A stretch of 64,000 bases of DNA from Daphnia carinata (GCF_022539665.2 NC_081338.1:3471679-3535678); one strand, 5' to 3'; shown: positions 36,701 through 49,067, counted from the first letter of the stretch. Program-made: numbers and translations. The notes: generated by a model not told the origin, from the sequence alone.

Positions 36701-37617
36701 TGCAAAAGCAAAGGGAACGACGACGGATCCTCTGAATGTAAACGAGGATCGATGAGATGAGTGGAAGTGGTGCTCCAAGTTTGGAACAAGAATACGCGCT
36801 CCACTGTTTTGAGTCAACGTTAAGCCAGCCACTCATCATCAGCGTCACAATAGTTTCAGCAAGTTTCCAGTTCGTTTAGACATAATCCATAGGCTTCCGA
36901 GCATTGAAGAGTACACTTATCTTTCTTTTTTTTTCAGCTCGCATTAGCTCTATTAACACTGCGGGCTTTCGCTCCGATATCTCAGTTTCACTTAACAAAT
37001 TAATCTTAACAACGAAATGATGAATGATTGAACGCATCCTACTTTCAGCCGCGCCATTTCAATTTAACTCAAACTGACGATAGTAAACTTAACCGTCTTA
37101 AATGCTCTAATTTTAAAGGATTGTCATCTTTGCATTACCATAGGATCGTTAAACAGAGCGTACCTGATTGACCAAAGGACCAACGGCCCCGAAAAGCTGA
37201 GTAGACGGCCAACGGATGCAAGCAACAAGCGAGAAAATCGCAAATGGTCAGGTTAATGATGAACACGTTAGCCGGGGTCCTCAAGCGTTTGAATCTTGGA
37301 AGAGAAAAAAAAAACCCAAAATCACACTACGTACGGGATGCAATTAAACGTCATTAAGCGTACCTTGAGAAGATGTAAAGAATTGTTGAATTGGCGGTGA
37401 AGCCGAAGATGACAATAAGACTGAGAAGGACGCCAAAAGCAACATGAACTTCTCTTGGTATAACGCCCTGCTCCAGAAGTGTGCGTTGTTCCGGCGTCCA
37501 CAACAATAGATCCCAATTGTCCCAGTCGATTCTTGACGTCCCGTTAATCACATCATTAACACTAAGCTCAGTGGTGGTGGGCATCCAAAAATCCTCCTCG
37601 TCTTTGCCATTCTTCAT
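33750..37617 (-). CDS. Opsin, arthropsin-like, 568 aa (copy B)
   Basis: Tandem paralogue of the opsin at 24888-28469. Exons: 37364-37617, 37164-37294, 35080-35234, 34150-34987 and 33750-34078, with the same phases (2, 1, 0, 1) and identical lengths for exons 2 and 3 (131 and 155 nt). Key residues are kept: the disulfide pair C130 and C213, ERY after helix 3, and the retinal lysine K343 in AFLAKTAIVF. DPLVY again replaces NPxxY and SSPQFR follows helix 7. The third cytoplasmic loop (SFRKRRRQTDVR) is almost the same as in copy A, while N-termini and tails differ. Intron 3 is about 1.9 kb. The 3' end is uncertain: a good donor (CCTGTAAGC) just before the TAA at 33750 might lead to a further exon. 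Confidence 0.93.
35235..37163 (-). other. Large third intron of opsin B
   Basis: Nothing coding is visible in its 1.9 kb; the matching intron in copy A is 845 bp. Confidence 0.7.
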
Positions 37618-39699
37618 TTTTGCTGTCAGACGTCGGGATCTCTAAGGTTTTGCTTCAACTTGGTGATACTGACACAGCACTGGATGATTGGCAACAACTG
37701 CGTTAGTACAGATCCAGAAATCGAGAAATAGGTGCTTACTGTCATTGATGTTCTGATTGTTCCAATCCATATTGACATCAGCACCAATCAGCCACCATCA
37801 ATCTGGAACAGTCGTTGGCGGTCCGTTACAGGGGTATGCAAGTTGAACTTCCCGAACGTGAGTTAGCGATTCTTTTTAAAGGGAAGGATGAGAGACAAAT
37901 TGAAGAGCCCGCTGTGTATGTGTGGGAGACGATGCGCGCGCATGCCTCATTGCAATTACATTTTGTAAATGAATTGATCAATTTCTTGTTGTTGTTGTCA
38001 GCCTGGCCTTAAAAATCCATTTGAAAAATTTGTTTCGTTACGTGTCTACATCTGTTTTCATATACATGGGTCGACGGCTCTAATTACAACATCTAGTACA
38101 AGGAGATTAAAAGGGTACGTCATGAAAACTCCTCTGCTATATAGTACAGAAACCTGGCTGTTCCTACAAAATTTGAGTATGCAAATTTTATAAAAATAAT
38201 TTCTTACTAGCTCCTGTGATCATAGTTTTGCATACTGATGTGGCATTCTCGATCCAGGTGATAGGAACTTTTGGGTTTCCGCAGTAAAATAGAAAATGAA
38301 TGATAAAATTCTAAGGTCAAAGATTCATTTCTAGTTCGTGAAACCTGTGATCGTTAGCGAAGAGGAAAAGAAAACGAAGATCAATGAAAGCAAACCACAG
38401 ACACAATACTAACAAACAGCTGAATTTTGGTTGGCTGAACTAAAAGGGAAACAAAAGAGGAAAAATGAAAGGGTGACACATCGACAATAAAGAAACCAAA
38501 ATTACTCAACGGAGAGAGGCGAGGACGGGGCTCGATCGATTATTGAAAGATTGACACCGTGCAAAGGTTTTCCCAATCAACAATCTTCAATAATGTTTAG
38601 GACGTGTAGCAGGTCAGATACGAATTCCCATTCACGATCAATGGGTGGACACCTAAAGAAATAAAGTCCACAGAAAATGCGATCGCCTTTGTATGACACT
38701 CCGATTTCTTACGAGCCGATATGAGATTTCCAATCGTTACGTTGAATTCTTTTTCGCCTACCCATAGCAACTGTTGTCAATGATTCGATTACACGCAAGC
38801 AAACCAGCAAAATCATTCGCGTGCTTCATCGGAATCTGTTCTATACAATCCAATGACACAAACGTTCTGTGCGCTCGTATTCCTTCGGCACACGCGTTCG
38901 CTATTGGCTAGACTAGTGAACACGGGCAGAATCATTGATTTACCACCATGGCAGGTTTTTTCTTACAAAAAGATATTAGATTTTACAACCTTTAAAAAAT
39001 ACTTCAAAGACTTCGGCGGGAAGGTACGTATTTAGTGGCATCCACCAAAATGGGAGGGGAAAAAAATCGTTGAAAATTTTAAACATCAAAAGGTCTGATT
39101 GCATCGACTTCTTCGGGGACCACTACGCGGTATTAATCAACATACAACGAATCTTTCGCAACCCTTTCGTCTACATTGTCCATCATCCAGATTCGTCGAT
39201 AGTTGCGTAAGCGATATGAATGGGATTTGGCGAGTTGACGTGGAACTTACATGAAAATGGGAAGGATAATAAAAAAGCGGATAAAGAGGCATTGAGTAAT
39301 TGAACCCAAAGTAGAGGATTTTGACATGATAGTATCTACATTGGAACGGACACGCGGCAAGTAAAATACTGGCCCTATAAAGAAAAACGACGTAAACCAC
39401 AAACACCTACCAGGGAACTTAGCTAGTTGAAATTCTGGATGAAAATTTATTATTTTAACACGCCCCTTTAGAACGAAATGGCAACTGTGGGTGTTTGATT
39501 GTCTTCTGTGTACAATGGACTGATAACATAACGAAGTAGCTGAACCCAGTAATTCGACTTCTACTTCTAATGCCTTGCAATTTTATGGAGAACAACGTTA
39601 AACTAAAAACGAAACAAAACGCTTACATGACTTTTCCGCTTCTTAAGTGTAAAAAGATGCGAAAATTTCAACTCAAAAGTCTGTCACAGAAAACTCTTA
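37618..39699. other. Upstream flank of opsin B, no gene recognised
   Basis: No coding exon or clear element found. A minus-strand AATAAA at 39447-39452 may serve the orphan gene to the right. Confidence 0.5.
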
Positions 39700-41350
39700 T
39701 CAGTTTCCGAAGGCAGTAGGATATCGGGAAAAAGATGGTACCTTGCAAGGGTTAAACACTGGTAGACAGGCATGAGTCGATTCATCTGTTTCCTCAAGAT
39801 TGTTTTTGCTGCAACTTCTATTGAAAGAAAGACTTCCGTTCACCTGCACAGAAGACCCTATATTTGAAATAAGAATGAAATTGACAATTCATTGCTAAGG
39901 ACAGGCAAACGATGAATAGTATTTGTTACCTTTCGATGAGATTTGTATTGCATCAGAAAGCGTTCGCTCAGTAACGTAAGTAGTCGATCCCGTGCATCGG
40001 CGAGAACGAGGTAAGAATCCGCGTGGCGTAGTATAACTCTTGAAACCGTAAGCAACAGGTGCCCATGCGTCTGTTGTGCCCACACAGGTCGGAGTCGCAT
40101 TGTTAAGCCGGAGTTTCGGCTTAGTAGCTTGGCTCTCTGTAGAAGACTCTCCAGGGAATCGGTTAAACCTTATCGGACGCGTAAACTGTATCAAAGAAAA
40201 ATAATCGCAAGAGCGACATGATAAGGGTTGTTTGGATGTCCAAAGAATAGGCTTTACATCGAGAAGACTGTCGGATTCACTGCTGCTCATGTCCTCCGTA
40301 TTTGCATGATCCGCCAACGTCGTTTGCTGTCGCTGGGTGTAGGAACGTAATTTTTTAAGTAACTTTTCTTTGGCATCTACAAATAAAATAATATAAACGT
40401 GAAATTTTTGAACTAACAGAGAAGCTGCTGAGTTACTTAATGAGGTAGTTAAAAATTCAGGACAATCTTTGACAATTTCTTTAAATGTATCCTGTAGAGT
40501 TGCTTTAACCATCTGAAAAAATTCACTAGCATCATGTTGGTCATTAGAATTGCTCTTTTCTATCAGCTGATTGGGAGACTCTGCTTTGCAAAACTAACTG
40601 GTTAACAAGCAAAAATGAAAAAAATGAAAAAAGAAAAAGAACCTTGGGGTGACTGCCATAATGGGTTGTCAGAACTTTCAGTACGATGAACACAAAGCAG
40701 GTTGCTTTGTAGTTTTGAACTATCCAAATTTTTCCTATATTTCTTACTCACAGGTTGCAGAGAACAATGGTTAATACTGCTGGTAGTTTTTCTTTGAACA
40801 TAACAATGTTTCAATGGAATACCCAAATCTCCCTAGAGGTTTAACACAAACATTTTTATTGCTAGAAAGTCTATCAAATGGCATTTTTTAAGTACCAATG
40901 TAGATGGATTTTTAAAATTTAATGGTAAAACAGTGTTTCCATGTGGGGATTCCTTCAGCTTCTTAGAAGCCTTAGATAAACATACTAAAAGAATGCAATT
41001 TTTTTTTCATTTAGATAATGATGGTAGAACTTACCAAAACTTTTGATGAACTTGGCTCGAAATGCTTTTCATATTTTGATTGGCTTTTGTTGAAATGCAG
41101 AGATCTATTTTTTGTATTCACAGCAATAACGGTTTCCTAATTGTTTGAAAGAATAAATTGTGTCAGATCATTTGAAGCACTGAGAAGCCTAATGTAGAAT
41201 TGCCACGACAAAATTTACCGTCATCCCACTGCTTGTAGCAGCAGAGGTATACTGAGAGGCCTGACGTTTATTACTGATCGGCCTTACGACAGGTTCAATT
41301 TTCTTCAACCTGTTGTTGCAGTACACGTTCTTGGGAGGCTCTCTATTCAT
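39700..41350 (-). CDS. Hypothetical protein, 390 aa, no recognised domain
   Basis: Six exons keep phase throughout: 41219-41350, 41035-41136, 40643-40832, 40437-40580, 39930-40376 and 39700-39857. The introns are 60-82 bp apart from one of 202 bp between exons 2 and 3. The product starts MNREPPKNVYCNNRLKKIEP and is basic and Ser/Thr-rich at first. A predicted helical middle (SEFFQMVKATLQDTFKEIVK, then AKEKLLKKLRSYTQRQQ) is followed by an acidic serine patch (EDMSSSESDSLL) and a Pro/Arg-rich segment (TTPRGFLPRSRR). There is no signal peptide or membrane span, so an intracellular protein is likely. The last exon could instead splice out at a GTACC donor within it. The 60-bp intron at 40377-40436 was chosen because a typical donor and T-rich acceptor keep phase; reading through is also open. 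Confidence 0.72.
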
Positions 41351-42665
41351 TTTTTTTTATAGGGATCAAATGATTAACAAAGAGTTTGATAAGTCCGTTT
41401 GTAACTACAACATTTGCAGCAATTCTGTAATTAATTTTTTACTGATGTCCAAAATGGCTGACACATTTTTGAAACATGAAATATGGAGTAAGGGTTACCG
41501 ATTAGCAAACAATCGAGAAACGGTTGGCGCAAAATAAGTCCCTAAACCGACATCGAGGACTTCTATCTTTTACTACCGTATTTTGAATACTCCTTAAAAT
41601 GAAATTAGAAAAACGGGTTTCGAAGAAGAAATCACTGTTAAAAACTACGGGCTGGTTCATCTATCAAAATTACACATAGGTTTTACTGCCGACGATAACG
41701 CAATGGTGTCCTAAATCCCGCACAAAGTCTTCATTTTCGTTTTGAGCAAGTCGGCACGAGCAGGTTTTTAAAGGTTTTTTCGTTGCCTGTCTTTCCGCCG
41801 TACGATTCCGATTAACAACATTCACCATATAAGAAACGCGATTTAATTTTCCTATTTTTTGCCCGGTTACTTGCCGGTACTACCAGTGACAACGTAACTA
41901 AACCTTTAACGTAAAAAACTTGAACTATTTTCGACATTAAGTTTAACAAGTTTTCTTCAGTAACGACGAAAAACTAGTTTTAATCGAATGGTCTTTTAAC
42001 GCCCTTTCCCAACAACGACGAAGTTTAAACGTGACAACCCCATATAATTTGAGATTAAATGGAAACGCTTTGCGTTAATTACGACGATTTTATATTTGAT
42101 TTTTTAATGTATAATAGCAAAGCAATAAAAGCACCGAAAGGAACGATTCAAACTGGCGACATTCTGGAAATTACAAGAATCATAACCAAGTTCTTCACCA
42201 AGGCACTTGTTTGCAACTGCTGCACTTGTTCCAGTTCAGTTGATTCGAAAAACTTGTAATTATACCATTCCTTTTTTTTTTAATGAATAAGGAAAATCTA
42301 TGTATTTCTTGATGAGTTTTGTGTGGTGTAAATGTAACGATAACAACCGCGATCACAGAAGCTCCAAACGACAAATAGGGTTGAGACAAATGAGGAGCAG
42401 ATCCCATTTGGTTGTCGGCACCCAATTTGACGTAAATGCATCAAACGTGTCCCGGTTGTCAAACTCTCTAGCTTTTGCAGAAAGTTTCCTTTACATGTTT
42501 AGACAGATAAAAAGAACCCTAATGTTCCCTCCTTTGGTATAAGCATAAATAACGATATTTATTGCATAATCTCTTTGCAAAATACAGTATTAGGGAAAGA
42601 CAGTATTTATACAGTTTACAAGTTTTGAAAATGGAAGGAAAGATTTGCTGTTGTGGTTGAAACCC
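41351..42665. other. Intergenic, nothing recognised
   Basis: Flanks of the orphan gene and of the YSAP-repeat gene; no coding exon seen. Confidence 0.5.
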
Positions 42666-43830
42666 TTAGTTCTTTGGGCGAAGCCAATAAGGCACAACAG
42701 TCATTGGGACTTCGTAGGAGTTAAGAGTCTTAGTTCTTTGGCCGCTAAGACTGCTAATTCTATTCCCATTGGATGGGGCAGTATAAACTGAGTCGAAATA
42801 CGAAGTAGACACATATTCTGGCTCTCTATATGCTGGAGCAGAATGTGCAGGAGTAGAGTAAGCAGGAGCAGAATAGGCCGGAGCAGAGTAGGCCGGAGCA
42901 GAATAAGCCGGAGCAGAGTAGGCCGGAGCAGAATAGGCCGGAGCAGAGTAGGCCGGAGCAGAATAGGCCGGAGCAGAGTAGGCCGGAGCAGAATAGGCCG
43001 GAGCAGAGTAGGCCGGAGCAGAATAGGCTGGAGCAGCGTAAGCTGGTGCAGAGTATGCTGGGGCAGCGTAAGCTGGAGCAGCATAAGCTGGAGCAGAGTA
43101 AGCTGGAGCGGAGTAAGATGGGGCGGAGTAAGATGGAGCAGAGTAAGATGGGGCGGAGTAAGATGGAGCGGAGTAAGATGGAGCGGAGTAGGAGCCAGTT
43201 GTGGATTCAGATTCATCGTACTTAGGATATTGGATTTCACTTTCCGTTTGGGCATTGGCCTCATATTTATCCTCAGATTTTTCTTCTTTGTGGGCATCAG
43301 AGCTGGCAGTCTAATTACATTGCAATAGATATTAGAATATTAACACGTTTGATCTTACTCATAACTGAAACTCACATCTAAAGACTTCTGCTCAGAAGAC
43401 CCTTTATTCTTGTCGGCTTCAGCGTCTGATTCGCTTTTCTCCTTGGCATCGGCATCTTCTTCATCGTCTCCACTATCATCGTCCTCCTCATCGGCATTGG
43501 CCTAAATAATGATAGAAACATGCAATTAAACAGCCAAACAAACCGGACAATGCGTTTTAGACAAGATCTAATTGAACTCACGTATCGTCTCTCTGATGCG
43601 TAATAAGTTGGCCCTCCGTACGAGAATTCAGAAGAGGCCATCTCGGACGACGTTTGGTAAGAATAAGCCGGGGAATTTGAATAACCCGCTACAGCGACGG
43701 CTAGTAGAGCAGCGAAAATGATGAGCTGATGGAAAAAATCACAAAACATTAGTTGGGAAAATTTTCAAAGATTGCAAATTACAGATCGATAGCTGATTAG
43801 GAGTGTGTAAGTTCCATTATTTACCTTCAT
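42666..43830 (-). CDS. Secreted acidic / YSAP-repeat protein with PYWLR C-terminus, 306 aa
   Basis: Four exons: 43825-43830 (only ATG AAG), 43582-43725, 43376-43501 and 42666-43310, all phase 0. Exons 1 and 2 give a signal peptide (MKLIIFAALLAVAVAG) and a Tyr/Ser-rich start. Exon 3 is strongly acidic (ANADEEDDDSGDDEEDADAK). Exon 4 starts TASSDAHKEEKSEDK, then has about thirty Tyr-Ser/Ala-Ala-Pro units in tandem and ends VVPYWLRPKN. The organisation (two-codon first exon, acidic exon starting with Thr-Ala) is shared with the genes at 46.0 and 59.4 kb, and the C-terminus with those at 47.5 and 49.1 kb. YSAP repeats are common in arthropod cuticle and eggshell proteins, so a structural extracellular role is plausible. 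Confidence 0.85.
42836..43195 (-). repeat. 30-bp minisatellite coding the YSAPAYSAPA repeat
   Basis: Tandem units alternate GAGTAGGCCGGAGCA and GAATAGGCCGGAGCA, nearly identical in the middle and diverging to the right. Low divergence suggests recent expansion and likely length polymorphism. The open frame on the plus strand (Arg-Ser-Arg-Ile/Val-Gly repeats) is its antisense shadow. Confidence 0.9.
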
Positions 43831-43896
43831 GTTGATTGAATAGTGAATTGGTTAAAGCAGTTGAATGACTGATGCCTCTAGTTCGGTTGCTGGCGA

Positions 43897-43996
43897 TTTT
43901 ATACCAAATCTAATCGGCGATTACAACGTATGGGAGGTGCTGTGTGTAATAGAATCGAGCGAAAGTAATCATATAAAAGAGGTTACCGGGATGAAT
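43897..43996 (-). promoter_or_regulatory. Promoter of the 42.7 kb gene: TATA box and upstream shared boxes
   Basis: TATAAAA lies at 43897-43903 on the minus strand. Upstream are TACTTTCGCT at 43958-43967 and ATTCATCCCGGTAACC at 43981-43996. Both boxes recur in the same order upstream of the 59.4 kb gene and, altered, upstream of the 46.0 kb gene. Confidence 0.6.
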
Positions 43997-46048
43997 AGCA
44001 GAAGGACGAGTTTTATTGCCACTACTAGTTGTATAGAGTATAGGTTTTGTTTGTCACACGCACACACACGGAGACGTGGACTAATTTGCCAATGTGAGTT
44101 GAAGTATGTCAAATAAACCTGTTTTGGTAGGTCGCAAAGTGCTGGTTTTTTTCGGGACTGTCTACAGACGATCACCTTAAGTATTGGTACACGAGTTCGT
44201 GAAGAAACACTAGCCCTGCCTCACATCCAGATCAATGCTGAAACATTGTTCGTGAATTAGAAAACATTTTTAAACACACCCGTTCAATTGTTTTCTTAAT
44301 AACGAGTGAAGAGAGAAATGAATTAAGTGAAAAATTATTTGGATTTAAAAGATTCGGGTCGAAGGGTAAAGCGTGATTTTTCTTGCTGGGTGATGAGCTC
44401 GTTACCTTACCCGCTCATCAAGTACCGGGGAATTAGGAGTAAAAGTAAAGAAAAGCTTTCAAATTTTGACAATAGCTTATACCATTCGTTGCTGTCTTGT
44501 TTATATCGATTGATACCTCGTGCAATCACGAAGCTCCTAGGCGACGTAAGATACAATATTTGCTTCCGGCTGAACATGTGACCCGTTTCAAACATAATTC
44601 TTACATAAATCGTGAATCAGGTGCCATTGCCGATAAGTTTATTGAAGATAAAACCAGCTGTTGCAGAATTCGCTTTCGTTGTTTTGTAACCAGTTATTGA
44701 AGTATCATCAGTTATTAATACGGCAAAATAAATGCGTTGAACCGGATCGAATCGTCATGGCAACGGACGCAGAAGCTGGAAATTGAATTGAAATATACCG
44801 CATACATCTTACAACAATCCTGCGTTCACATTTAACCCTACATTAAGCAGATTATCAGAATATAACACTAAAGTCAATTCTAGTTTCGTACTTTTGCAGA
44901 ACATTACGCCCCAATTATAACGCACCGAACTGGGATCCTAAGATGACTCAACAACGTACAAAATATTTTTCGCATTGATTATTTGAGCGAACAATAACAT
45001 TTCACTGGTCGTTTTTGTGCATAATTTTTTGCTTCAATCCATTAGACCGTTGACCTCGTACTAGAACCGATTCTTCATCATTCATTTTTGTAGTGCAAAC
45101 AGGCTGTCAAAAACGACCTAATGTCATATACTCTTCGAAACAGCTATTAACATATGCCGATCCATTCTCGCAAAAATGAGAGGATAAGTAAGATAAAAAA
45201 TAAAAATAAAAAAAGCGGATTTAACCTTGGAAAACAGGTTTTAAGTAGGGGAAAGAAATTAATATCACAGGACGTTTTAGTTTATTCAAAGGTACATTGG
45301 ACTGAATTTCCACTTGTTATGTATGCAAAATTCAGCAAACATTTCAATAGGATACGAAAAACGATTAAGGCTTGGTGAGCTGTCAATTTTTCAACCGCGT
45401 TTGCCTCTTCAATTTTTCACAGGGAAATGAATAACGCTAAAGCAAAAATGAATCAATAAAAATACTAAATAAAAAAAAACTTATAAATTAAAAAACTGAA
45501 AATTATTGTCAGCGACCTTGAGTTATTCTGCCCCCATTTTTCAGTTCACTTTTGCCAGAGGATATTGAACTAAATCGTTATCTTACTTAGCAATGCACGT
45601 GTTGGCCTAATTCATGCACCAGTAAGCCGTCGTTCACATTTGACATGCACCTCACGTTTAACACAGTCACGCTCAAGCATCATACCATTCAAAAACAATT
45701 GCCCGACTAACTCCAGTGCTCGTCAAGCTTTTGAAAAGAAAATACCGGACAGTTGTGGTGCAACGCCCCTCTCGATTTCAACTGAATCTCGTTTGGCTTA
45801 GCATTTCTAGTTTTAGTTAAAAAAAAAAAAAACTTTTTGCTTACCCATCCCTTCCTTTGCGATTTTCAAATATTCCTACCCTCCGTTCTAAGAAGGTCAC
45901 GTAATCCTGAACCCCAGGTAGACCAGACAAAGAAAATCCCGTTGCAAACGCGTCCCACCCAAACATGAAAGTCATTGACGTTGCCACCGCCTCAATTGCT
46001 AGTTTTTATTTAACTGTTCATATTCAATTATATTAGTACAAAAATAAA
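43997..46048. other. Intergenic, nothing recognised
   Basis: AT-rich with no coding exon seen. A minus-strand AATAAA at 46005-46010 fits the polyadenylation signal of the small gene to the right. Confidence 0.5.
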
Positions 46049-46496
46049 TCAGTATTTAGGGTAGCTGATGGGTTTGTAAACTGGGGCAGATGGGGTAGGG
46101 TAGGACGTACGGCCGATCTTGTTGTCATCGTCATCATTGCTAACGTTGGCATCATCTTCATCATCTTGCTCAGATGTTTGGGCAGTCTGAAAAATGTAGC
46201 ATAACATAAAAGTAGACGATTCTTTTTTTAATGAATAGGTAATCAAACAGACCGTTGTAGAATAACCAGTTGCAGGGTAAGCGGCTTGGTATTGAGTCCT
46301 TTCCAAGGAAGCGATTTCGGCGGATGAGGCTTCTTCGGAGGAAACGGGTGTCTTGATGTAAGCCGCGGCTGCGACAGCGAAAAGAGCAGCAAAAATGATG
46401 AACTGTAAATGTTGAAAAACGTCAAAGTTTCGAATGATATCCAGTAAGAAATGTGTGTTGCAAATTGTAACTGAGCAATTCGAAGCTTACCTTCAT
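46049..46496 (-). CDS. Small secreted acidic protein, 97 aa (YxAP family)
   Basis: Three exons: 46491-46496 (ATG AAG), 46253-46402 and 46049-46186, all phase 0. The signal peptide MKFIIFAALFAVAAAA is followed by a short Ser/Glu-rich and Tyr-rich part. The last exon starts TAQTSEQDDEDDANVSNDDD and ends PTPSAPVYKPISYPKY. It lacks the long repeat and the PYWLR end of its relative at 42.7 kb but shares the two-codon first exon and the acidic Thr-Ala exon. The donor of exon 2 (GTCTGT) is weak. An AATAAA follows about 40 bp after the stop. Confidence 0.8.
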
Positions 46497-46564
46497 GTTG
46501 GAAGAATTGTGGTGTCGGTTGAAGCAGTTGTAATACTGATGCCCCTTTGATTGTTTTTCGATGA

Positions 46565-46653
46565 TTTTATACCAAAATTTTATTCAGATAACCCGTAGAA
46601 GGCCGTTTTTTATTTCGGAAAGTAATTGGGTAACGGGGTTATTGGAATGAATG
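46565..46653 (-). promoter_or_regulatory. Promoter of the 46.0 kb gene: TATA box and diverged shared boxes
   Basis: TATAAAA is at 46565-46571 on the minus strand. TTACTTTCCG is at 46616-46625 and the GTTACCC block with ATTCATTCC at 46628-46653, the same order as in the related promoters but less well conserved. Confidence 0.5.
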
Positions 46654-47307
46654 TAAAAGCACGTACTGTTTCATTGCTTCCCTATTTGAAGTAGACGATG
46701 AAAAAGTACTTGGGGGTCATTCGGCTCATTTGTTTTTTTAGAAACAACATAGTTTTACAGTTTGTCCTTAACACAGTAGATGCAAAACCGTAGATAAATC
46801 ATTACATTCCTTCATAAAATGTGTCTTACGCACGAGTTCCAATTAAGTGCATTCTGAACAATCATCAAAGCCTTACAAAAAGATAGGCTTCAAGGTAACA
46901 AACAACCTAATCGCGTTGAACTACAAAAATATTGTCAGTGATACAATCGCACCACTCCTTTTTGAGTTCAATTAATATAAAATCTGACAGCCCGATGACA
47001 AAACAATTTCGCGAAAGCCTCAACACATTTCCATTGTATTTTTATTTCAGCTGAGCTGTCCGTCAACCCCAGCACGAAATATTGTCGATACAAAAAAAAA
47101 AAAACATTTTTTATTTGACGCCGTGCGGGTGTCGGGTATACGAATATGCAACAGAAGTACGTCACGATTCGTGTTGCAACACATTCATGTTAAGGACGTG
47201 AACTTTTGTTAAAAAAAAAAACGCACACCTACGTCGACGCAGCCCCACATTCGTTTAGATTTGTCCTTCTCTATAAACATTCACCGTGTTAACTCCCTGT
47301 TCTCCAA

Positions 47308-47397
47308 TAACTTTCGCTCAGATCCATCACGCAAGCAACCCACGCCACATCAACAGCGCAACAGCTCGTTATATTTCGCGTTAAACTTTGCTATAAA
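47308..47397 (+). promoter_or_regulatory. Promoter of the 47.5 kb gene: TAACTTTCGCT box and TATA box
   Basis: TAACTTTCGCT is at 47308-47318 and TATAAA at 47392-47397. A TCAGTC initiator-like site follows about 30 bp after the TATA box. Confidence 0.6.
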
Positions 47398-47470
47398 GTG
47401 GTCTAAAAACCGTTTTAAAACAATCAGTCGTACGACAGCATCAGCCAGCTAACCATCCATCTGCCATACC

Positions 47471-48082
47471 ATGGAAATCAAAAGCGCAGTTATAGTTCCA
47501 GTTCTAATGGCTGCGCTATTTGTTAACACATTTGCAGCATACATCACAACACCCGCTTATTCTACAGTTGCCTACTCGGAAGTGGATTCCGCCGAACAAA
47601 AATCACACGAAGCCACGTATCCGGCTAAGATTTCTTACGGTTCGGCTGCAGCCGCCTATTCGAATTCAGAAGAAGAGGTGGGTCTTAACGCCAAAATTAT
47701 TTAAATAAATTCAAATTAAATTTTATTGTTGCATTTCTAGTCGATTCACGGTGAAGACGAAGGCGATGAAGGGAAACATGTCAATGTTGGAATCGAATAT
47801 CCAACGTACAATGAGGCGGAATACGTAACGACCTCTTATCCTTTTCATATCGACCCCTATCCCGGGGATGGCACAGTATCCTATACTACCGTTGCTTATT
47901 CTGCTCCCATTTATAATGAGCCACAAGTGGCTGCTACCTACACTCCACCGGATTACTCGGTTCCTACCTACACCGCTCCTACGCTCGATGTTCCTATCTA
48001 TAGATCCCCCGCAGTATTGCCGTACTGGATGCGGTCTGGATACGCAGAGAACTCTATTGCGAACAATGCTCTCGCATACTAA
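47471..48082 (+). CDS. Secreted Tyr/Pro-rich protein with PYWMR C-terminal motif, 182 aa (YxAP family)
   Basis: Two exons in phase 0: 47471-47677 and 47741-48082. The signal peptide is MEIKSAVIVPVLMAALFVNTFA. The second exon is acidic at first (SIHGEDEGDEGKH), then Tyr/Pro/Thr-rich with YSAP-like units. It ends LPYWMRSGYAENSIANNALAY, nearly the same motif as in the 42.7 and 49.1 kb genes. A polyadenylation signal AATAAA is at 48141-48146, about 60 bp after the stop. It lacks the two-codon first exon of the minus-strand relatives. Confidence 0.82.
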
Positions 48083-48146
48083 CTAGCAAACTGTTTCCTA
48101 GGCCGAAGATGAAAGCAAATAACTATTTATCAAATGTAGCAATAAA

Positions 48147-48920
48147 ATTATAAATAAATAAGCAGAGTTATTCAAGAGGTTTTTACTATTGAGTTTTCAC
48201 ATTTGGGAAATGATGCGTTCAAAGTTCTACCTCTCAGGACCACCTTTTTACGATTTGACAAGTCCAAACTTGTTTGCTATTTGCATACGATTAAAAATGC
48301 CACTTAAAAGTACTATTAGGATATCATATTCATCCATGCAAAGGCACTTTATTAAATCTCCGTAGAGTGTTTAACATCGAATTGATGTTTCATGGACTGG
48401 GAAACTCATTCGTGGTTGGCTCGGGAAATCACCGATACCAATAGAGATACAAAGAAATACGTTACACTTTTGGAGCTAACTGCAGATATGGACTAAAATG
48501 CAGTTCAAGAATCTCGTGCCAATCTCGTTTTTTGAAAATAGCTGATAGACTTTCGATAAGGTGTTAGTTGACGCAACCCAGAAATGAAAGTTGCCGCCTT
48601 ACATAAAAAATGAAAGCAATATAGGAACAATACCAACTGAAGGTGCATTCATTTGGTTTGGACTAGTTAAAAAGCGACGACATTTCGGGGTTTTTTTTAT
48701 CGGGAAAAATTGCAAGATGAAGCAATGCCCTTATTTCTTTTTTTAAATTCTTGCTTCTAGACGTTGGTGTTAAGGACACGTCGTGATTTCGTGAACTCAT
48801 CAAAACGCCGAAGAATTTTATCGCACACCTATGACAATCATTTCTGGCTGGACTGCGTTTTTCTTGCTATTAAGATGCATTTCTCGCTCTACTTTGGCAA
48901 CATGTACAACCCTTGCTCAA
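48147..48920. other. Intergenic between the two plus-strand YxAP genes
   Basis: No gene recognised. Confidence 0.5.
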
Positions 48921-48993
48921 TAACTTTCGCTGAAATTATTCAAAATTATTCATTTGTCAACTACTTTTCTTTATTAAAATTTTCCCTATAAAA
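48921..48993 (+). promoter_or_regulatory. Promoter of the 49.1 kb gene: TAACTTTCGCT box and TATA box
   Basis: TAACTTTCGCT at 48921-48931, preceded by CTCAA, is identical to the box of the 47.5 kb gene. TATAAAA is at 48987-48993, and a TCAGTCG initiator-like site near 49,020. Confidence 0.6.
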
Positions 48994-49067
48994 TGGAGTA
49001 AGTCAGTGCCCAAGAAGCATCAGTCGTTTACCTGTTACAGTCCCGTCTACTACCCCAGTTGACCATC

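Noticed and set aside
39700-41350. Orphan protein as a RITA-type tubulin/RBPJ-interacting protein
   Set aside because: A faint Leu-Trp-Thr and Ser/Thr-Tyr-Val resemblance exists, but the motif order is reversed and the matches are too short.
42843-43328. Long plus-strand frame rich in Arg-Ser-Arg-Ile/Val-Gly
   Set aside because: It is the antisense of the YSAP minisatellite; the minus strand has signal peptide, splice sites and stop in phase.
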